8,718 nucleotides of DNA, from the NCBI GenBank assembly GCA_002424865.1, contig DILC01000064.1:1-8718 (forward strand), in the 5' to 3' direction. The notes under the pieces were generated by a model. That model was not told where the DNA came from. It saw only the letters and a list, made by a program, of their open reading frames with translations, and made no database searches. The translations under genes and the position numbers were made by a program. Shown in pieces: positions 5,477 through 8,718 of this stretch; position 1 is the first letter of the stretch, and every line of letters starts with the position of its first letter. The stretch is from Rhodocyclaceae bacterium UBA5602 (GTDB taxonomy: Bacteria; Pseudomonadota; Gammaproteobacteria; Burkholderiales; Rhodocyclaceae).

Positions 5477-6641
5477 ACTCTGGTGGCTTCTGGCCTTGCC
5501 CGGTTTTTTCGTGCTCGGCTGGCTGGCCGCGCGCATAGACATCAAGCAGTTAGTAAATGAATCGCGGGCTTTGCCGCATTCTTACTTCAAAGGCCTGAAT
5601 TTTTTGCTCAACGAGCAGCCCGATCAGGCCATCGAAGCCTTTTTGGAAGCCGCGCGCGTTGATCCTGAAACCATCGAACTGCATTTCACCCTGGGCAGCC
5701 TGTTTCGCCGTCGCGGCGAGACCGATCGCGCGATTCGCATGCATCAGCATTTGATCGAGCGCGATGCCCTGGATGCGACACAGCGTCTCTTTGCGCTTTC
5801 GGAATTGGGACAGGATTATCTAAAAGCAGGCCTGCTGGACCGCGCAGAAGATATTTTTCTCAAGCTGCGCGGCACGGCCTTGCATGAGGATGCGCTGAAA
5901 AACCTGCTGGAAATTTATCAGCAAGAAAAAGAATGGCAAAAAGCGATTGATATTGCCGAAGCCTTGCCCGACCACGCAGACTACTTATGGCAAAAGGCGG
6001 TGGCTGAATTCCATTGCGAACTGGCAGCGAATGCCTTGGTATCCGGCAAGGTGGATGAGGCCAGGACGCTGTTGCAGTCTGCGCTCACGCATAACCGAAA
6101 ATGCGTCCGCGCCTTGATGCTGCTGGGGGATTGCGAGCTAAAAGTCGGCGCTGGCGAGACGGCGATTGAACACTGGAAACGCATCGAACAATACAACCCG
6201 GCCTACATTGGCCTGGTGGCGGAGCGCTTGATGGTTGCGCACGCGCAACTCGGGAAGAAAAAGGACGGCATTGCGTTGTTGCGTTCCTGGATTGAGCGCT
6301 ATCCATCGCTGGATTTGCTGCAAGTGATCCTGGATGCGGAAATGCAAGCGGGCCACACCGAATCGGCGTACAAGCTGGTGCGCGACGAATTGCGGCGTAA
6401 CCCCACGTTGCTGGGCCTGGAAAAATTTCTTGAAGCGCAGGTGGCGGTCACGGACGAAGCGCGTCGCCCGGATTTGGAGTTCGTCAGGCACTTGATCCAC
6501 AACCATACCCGGCGGGTCGCGCGCTATCGCTGTGATGCCTGTGGCTTTAAAGCGCGGCAGTTTTACTGGCGCTGCCCCGGCTGCGGCGGGTGGGAGACGT
6601 ATCCGCCTAAACGTACGGAAGAGTTTGACATTACTGTCTAA
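5466..6641 (+). CDS. lapB: LPS assembly protein B, TPR protein with rubredoxin-like zinc ribbon
   Basis: LapB (YciM) is an inner-membrane-anchored protein facing the cytoplasm. In E. coli it brings LpxC to the FtsH protease and so holds LPS synthesis in balance with phospholipid synthesis. The 391 residues match the 389 of E. coli. An N-terminal membrane anchor (about 5-21, LWWLLALPGFFVLGWLA) is followed by a series of tetratricopeptide repeats from about residue 40 to 330. The C terminus is a rubredoxin-like metal-binding ribbon with two CxxC pairs, Cys356/Cys359 and Cys370/Cys373. All four metal ligands are present, so the protein appears functional. The start at 5466 is supported by AAGGGG about 10 bases upstream and by overlap with lapA. 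rfaE1 follows with a short gap. Confidence 0.96.
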   Translation: MEIELWWLLALPGFFVLGWLAARIDIKQLVNESRALPHSYFKGLNFLLNEQPDQAIEAFLEAARVDPETIELHFTLGSLFRRRGETDRAIRMHQHLIERDALDATQRLFALSELGQDYLKAGLLDRAEDIFLKLRGTALHEDALKNLLEIYQQEKEWQKAIDIAEALPDHADYLWQKAVAEFHCELAANALVSGKVDEARTLLQSALTHNRKCVRALMLLGDCELKVGAGETAIEHWKRIEQYNPAYIGLVAERLMVAHAQLGKKKDGIALLRSWIERYPSLDLLQVILDAEMQAGHTESAYKLVRDELRRNPTLLGLEKFLEAQVAVTDEARRPDLEFVRHLIHNHTRRVARYRCDACGFKARQFYWRCPGCGGWETYPPKRTEEFDITV

Positions 6642-6698
6642 GCGTTGCGGTATGACGCCGGATTTTCCCAGACCATCTACTTGCATAAAAATCTGTTC

Positions 6699-7640
6699 AT
6701 GAACAAAGAAGCATTGCCTAACACCGCTGCCGCCCGCGTCCTGATCGTGGGGGACGTGATGCTCGACCGGTACTGGTTTGGCGAGGTCTCCCGCATCTCG
6801 CCCGAGGCGCCCGTGCCGGTGGTCAAAATTGAAAAAAGCGAAGAGCGCCCGGGCGGGGCGGCGAATGTGGCGCGCAACTGCGCAGCCTTGGGCGCACAGG
6901 TGGCGCTGCTCTCCGTGGTGGGCGCGGATGAAGCGGGCAAAACGCTGGCGCGCCTGATGGCAGATAGTCATATTGAATCCAGTCTGCATGAAGATGCCGG
7001 CATGAATACGACGGTCAAATTGCGCGTGATTGGCCGGCAGCAGCAGCTCTTGCGCATTGATTTTGAAAACACGCCAGACCACGAAGTGCTGCGCGCCAAG
7101 TTGGCCGACTTCACTACGCGCCTGGCGCAATCTGATGTGGTGATTTTGTCGGACTATGGCAAAGGGGGCTTGACGCACATCACCGAAATGATTGCGCTAG
7201 CCAGGCAGGCGGGCAAGCCCGTGCTGGTCGATCCCAAGGGGGATGACTACGCGCGTTATGCCGGGGCGACTTTGCTTACGCCCAACCGGGCGGAACTGCG
7301 CGAAGTCGCCGGCACTTGGCACAGCGAAGCGGAGCTTGCCGCCAAAGCGCAACAGCTGCGTGAGTCGCTGGATTTGTCTGCCTTGCTGGTCACGCGCAGC
7401 GAAGAGGGCATGACGCTTTTTTCAGCCGCTGGCACTTGTCATGAAGCGGCCGTGGCGCGCGAAGTTTATGATGTGAGTGGCGCCGGGGATACCGTGATTG
7501 CCACGCTGGCGGTGATGTTGGCCAGCGGTTTGCCCATTGAGCAAGCCTTGTTTTTGGCGAACCGTGCAGCGGGTATTGTGGTCGGCAAACTGGGCACGGC
7601 CACGTGCTCGCTGGAAGAATTACGGGAAAGCATGGGATAG
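6699..7640 (+). CDS. rfaE1: D-glycero-beta-D-manno-heptose-7-phosphate kinase
   Basis: This cytoplasmic PfkB/ribokinase-family enzyme phosphorylates heptose-7-phosphate at C1, a step in making ADP-heptose for the LPS inner core. With the ATG at 6699 the product is 313 residues, equal to only the kinase half of E. coli HldE. The adenylyltransferase half (RfaE2) must be encoded elsewhere. Visible motifs are LIVGDVMLDRYW (15-26), the glycine-rich ERPGGAANVARN (48-59) and the PfkB signature DVSGAGD (258-264), whose last Asp264 is the catalytic base. The frame is open back to a TTG at 6645, just after the lapB stop. I chose the ATG because the family motif starts shortly after it, although neither start has a clear ribosome binding site. 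The context with lapAB and hldD fits LPS synthesis. Confidence 0.94.
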   Translation: MNKEALPNTAAARVLIVGDVMLDRYWFGEVSRISPEAPVPVVKIEKSEERPGGAANVARNCAALGAQVALLSVVGADEAGKTLARLMADSHIESSLHEDAGMNTTVKLRVIGRQQQLLRIDFENTPDHEVLRAKLADFTTRLAQSDVVILSDYGKGGLTHITEMIALARQAGKPVLVDPKGDDYARYAGATLLTPNRAELREVAGTWHSEAELAAKAQQLRESLDLSALLVTRSEEGMTLFSAAGTCHEAAVAREVYDVSGAGDTVIATLAVMLASGLPIEQALFLANRAAGIVVGKLGTATCSLEELRESMG

Positions 7641-7655
7641 TTTTGTGCTTGAATT

Positions 7656-7686
7656 GGTGCCCTGGGCCATGGGCAGCCGATTTTTT
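7656..7686 (+). terminator. weak hairpin plus T run between rfaE1 and hldD
   Basis: GGTGCCC (7656-7662) can pair with GGGCAGCC (7671-7678), with one bulged G and an 8-base loop. Six T residues follow at 7681-7686 after GA. It could be a partial terminator or attenuator lowering read-through into hldD, but the stem is short and imperfect. Confidence 0.3.
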
Positions 7687-7723
7687 CCGGATTGGCCGTG
7701 TTAGCAAATTATCGAGGTTGACT

Positions 7724-8718
7724 ATGTATTACATCGTTACTGGCGCATGCGGTTTTATTGGCTCGAACCTGGTCAAGGCGTTAAATGATCGCGGCATTAG
7801 CGAGATTATTGCCGTGGATAATCTCACGCAAGCGGATAAATTCAGCAACCTTAACGATTGCGACATTGCCGATTACCTTGATCAGCAAGAGTTTATTGAC
7901 ATGATTGCGCATGGCCATTTTGATGGCGACCTCGCGGCCATCCTGCATCAAGGTGCGTGCTCTGACACCATGGAAACTGATGGCCGTTACATGATGGCAA
8001 ACAATTATCGCTATTCGCTTTCCCTGCTCAACCACTGCCAAGCGCAGGAAGTGCCTTTTTTGTACGCCTCCTCCGCCTCGGTGTATGGCGGTGGCCATGT
8101 GTTCTCTGAGCAGCGCGAGCATGAAGCGCCGCTGAATGTGTATGGTTATTCAAAATTTTTGTTTGACCAAGTCGTGCGCCGCAGGCTGGCTTCCCATGCC
8201 GCAGGCGTGGATGCGCAAATTGTCGGCTTTCGCTATTTCAATGTGTATGGCCCGAGGGAGCAGCACAAAGGGCGCATGGCATCTGTCGCGTTTCATCACT
8301 TCAACCAGTACCGCAGCGAAGGCAAGGTTAAATTGTTCGCAGGCTATGGCGGTTATGACAACGGCGAACAAAGGCGCGATTTTGTCTACGTGGCCGATGT
8401 GGTGCGCGTGAATATGGCTTTTCTTGAAAATGGCGTCTCCGGCATCTATAACCTGGGCACAGGCCGCGCGCAAAGCTTTAACGAACTGGCCGTGGCTACG
8501 GTGAATAGCTGCCGCCAGCTGGACGGGTTGCCCGCTTTGCCACTGGCGGATTTAGTCGCGCAAGGGGCGATTGAATACGTTGCCTTTCCCGAGGCATTAA
8601 AAGGCAAGTATCAAAGCTTTACCGAAGCGGATCTCGCCCAGTTGCGAAGCGTCGGCTACACAGGGGAATTCGCGGCCGTGGCAGAGGGGGTCGCCGACTA
8701 CATTCGCTGGCTGTCTGA
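7724..8718 (+). CDS. hldD: ADP-L-glycero-D-manno-heptose 6-epimerase, open at right edge
   Basis: HldD (RfaD, extended short-chain dehydrogenase family) turns ADP-D-glycero-D-manno-heptose into the L-glycero form, the last step before heptose is added to the LPS core. The 331 residues seen include the NADP-binding Rossmann loop TGACGFIGSN (6-15), ASSAS (115-119) with Ser116, and the catalytic YxxxK Tyr140/Lys144. NVYGPREQHKGRMASVAFHH (173-192) is highly typical of the family; Lys182 may correspond to the second catalytic lysine of the E. coli enzyme. The ATG at 7724 is well supported by GAGG at 7714-7717. The TGA that ends the window is out of frame: the gene's last complete codon is TCT at 8714-8716, so the true stop lies beyond the edge. 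E. coli HldD has 310 residues, so little should be missing. No frameshift is seen. Confidence 0.96.
   Translation, partial: MYYIVTGACGFIGSNLVKALNDRGISEIIAVDNLTQADKFSNLNDCDIADYLDQQEFIDMIAHGHFDGDLAAILHQGACSDTMETDGRYMMANNYRYSLSLLNHCQAQEVPFLYASSASVYGGGHVFSEQREHEAPLNVYGYSKFLFDQVVRRRLASHAAGVDAQIVGFRYFNVYGPREQHKGRMASVAFHHFNQYRSEGKVKLFAGYGGYDNGEQRRDFVYVADVVRVNMAFLENGVSGIYNLGTGRAQSFNELAVATVNSCRQLDGLPALPLADLVAQGAIEYVAFPEALKGKYQSFTEADLAQLRSVGYTGEFAAVAEGVADYIRWLS

Noticed and set aside
6138..7178. A 346-residue minus-strand frame
   Set aside because: It is antisense to lapB and rfaE1, both of which have clear family motifs; it is a shadow of codon bias in those genes.
8716..8718. TGA at the window end as the hldD stop
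   Set aside because: It is in another frame; the hldD codon there is TCT (8714-8716) followed by an incomplete codon GA, so the gene continues past the edge without a frameshift.
1..8718. CRISPR arrays, tRNA or rRNA genes, toxin-antitoxin pairs, phage or defence genes
   Set aside because: No regular repeat-spacer pattern, no cloverleaf-like sequence and no such protein family was found on either strand.

Overview
The window looks like a chromosomal housekeeping segment from a betaproteobacterium. This rests on the gene order aroA-cmk, rpsA, ihfB, lapA, lapB, rfaE1, hldD, on a single-domain heptose kinase (rfaE1) instead of the two-domain enterobacterial HldE, and on moderately GC-rich coding sequence. 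A Nitrosomonadales-like origin is possible, but I cannot fix the genus from sequence alone. Every complete protein gene is on the + strand.

Layout. Positions 1-404 hold little: a G-run motif at the very edge and a possible 40-residue small protein with a strong ribosome binding site (123-245). Positions 405-609 hold the first copy of a non-coding, MITE-like element of about 195 bp with terminal inverted repeats and a 5-bp flanking direct repeat. Next comes a fused aroA-cmk gene (656-2668), whose single 670-residue product joins EPSP synthase (shikimate pathway) to cytidylate kinase (nucleotide metabolism). A 198-bp leader with a C(TTCG)G hairpin precedes rpsA (ribosomal protein S1, 2867-4573). 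ihfB (IHF beta, 4588-4881) follows 14 bp later, and a strong intrinsic terminator (4913-4946) closes this first transcription unit.

A second copy of the element (4988-5188, perfect 16-bp inverted repeats) lies between that terminator and lapA. The second unit concerns lipopolysaccharide: lapA and lapB (membrane proteins that assemble LPS and control its synthesis) overlap each other. rfaE1 and hldD follow and make the ADP-heptose used for the LPS inner core. hldD is still open at the right edge of the window.

The most interesting observation is the pair of small inverted-repeat elements. They share about four fifths of their bases by eye, each is bounded by its own 5-bp direct repeat (TTGAA or TTAAA), and each lies in the same orientation just before the first gene of a unit. 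I saw no transposase, CRISPR array, tRNA or rRNA, and no convincing new multi-gene system; the protein genes are well-known families.
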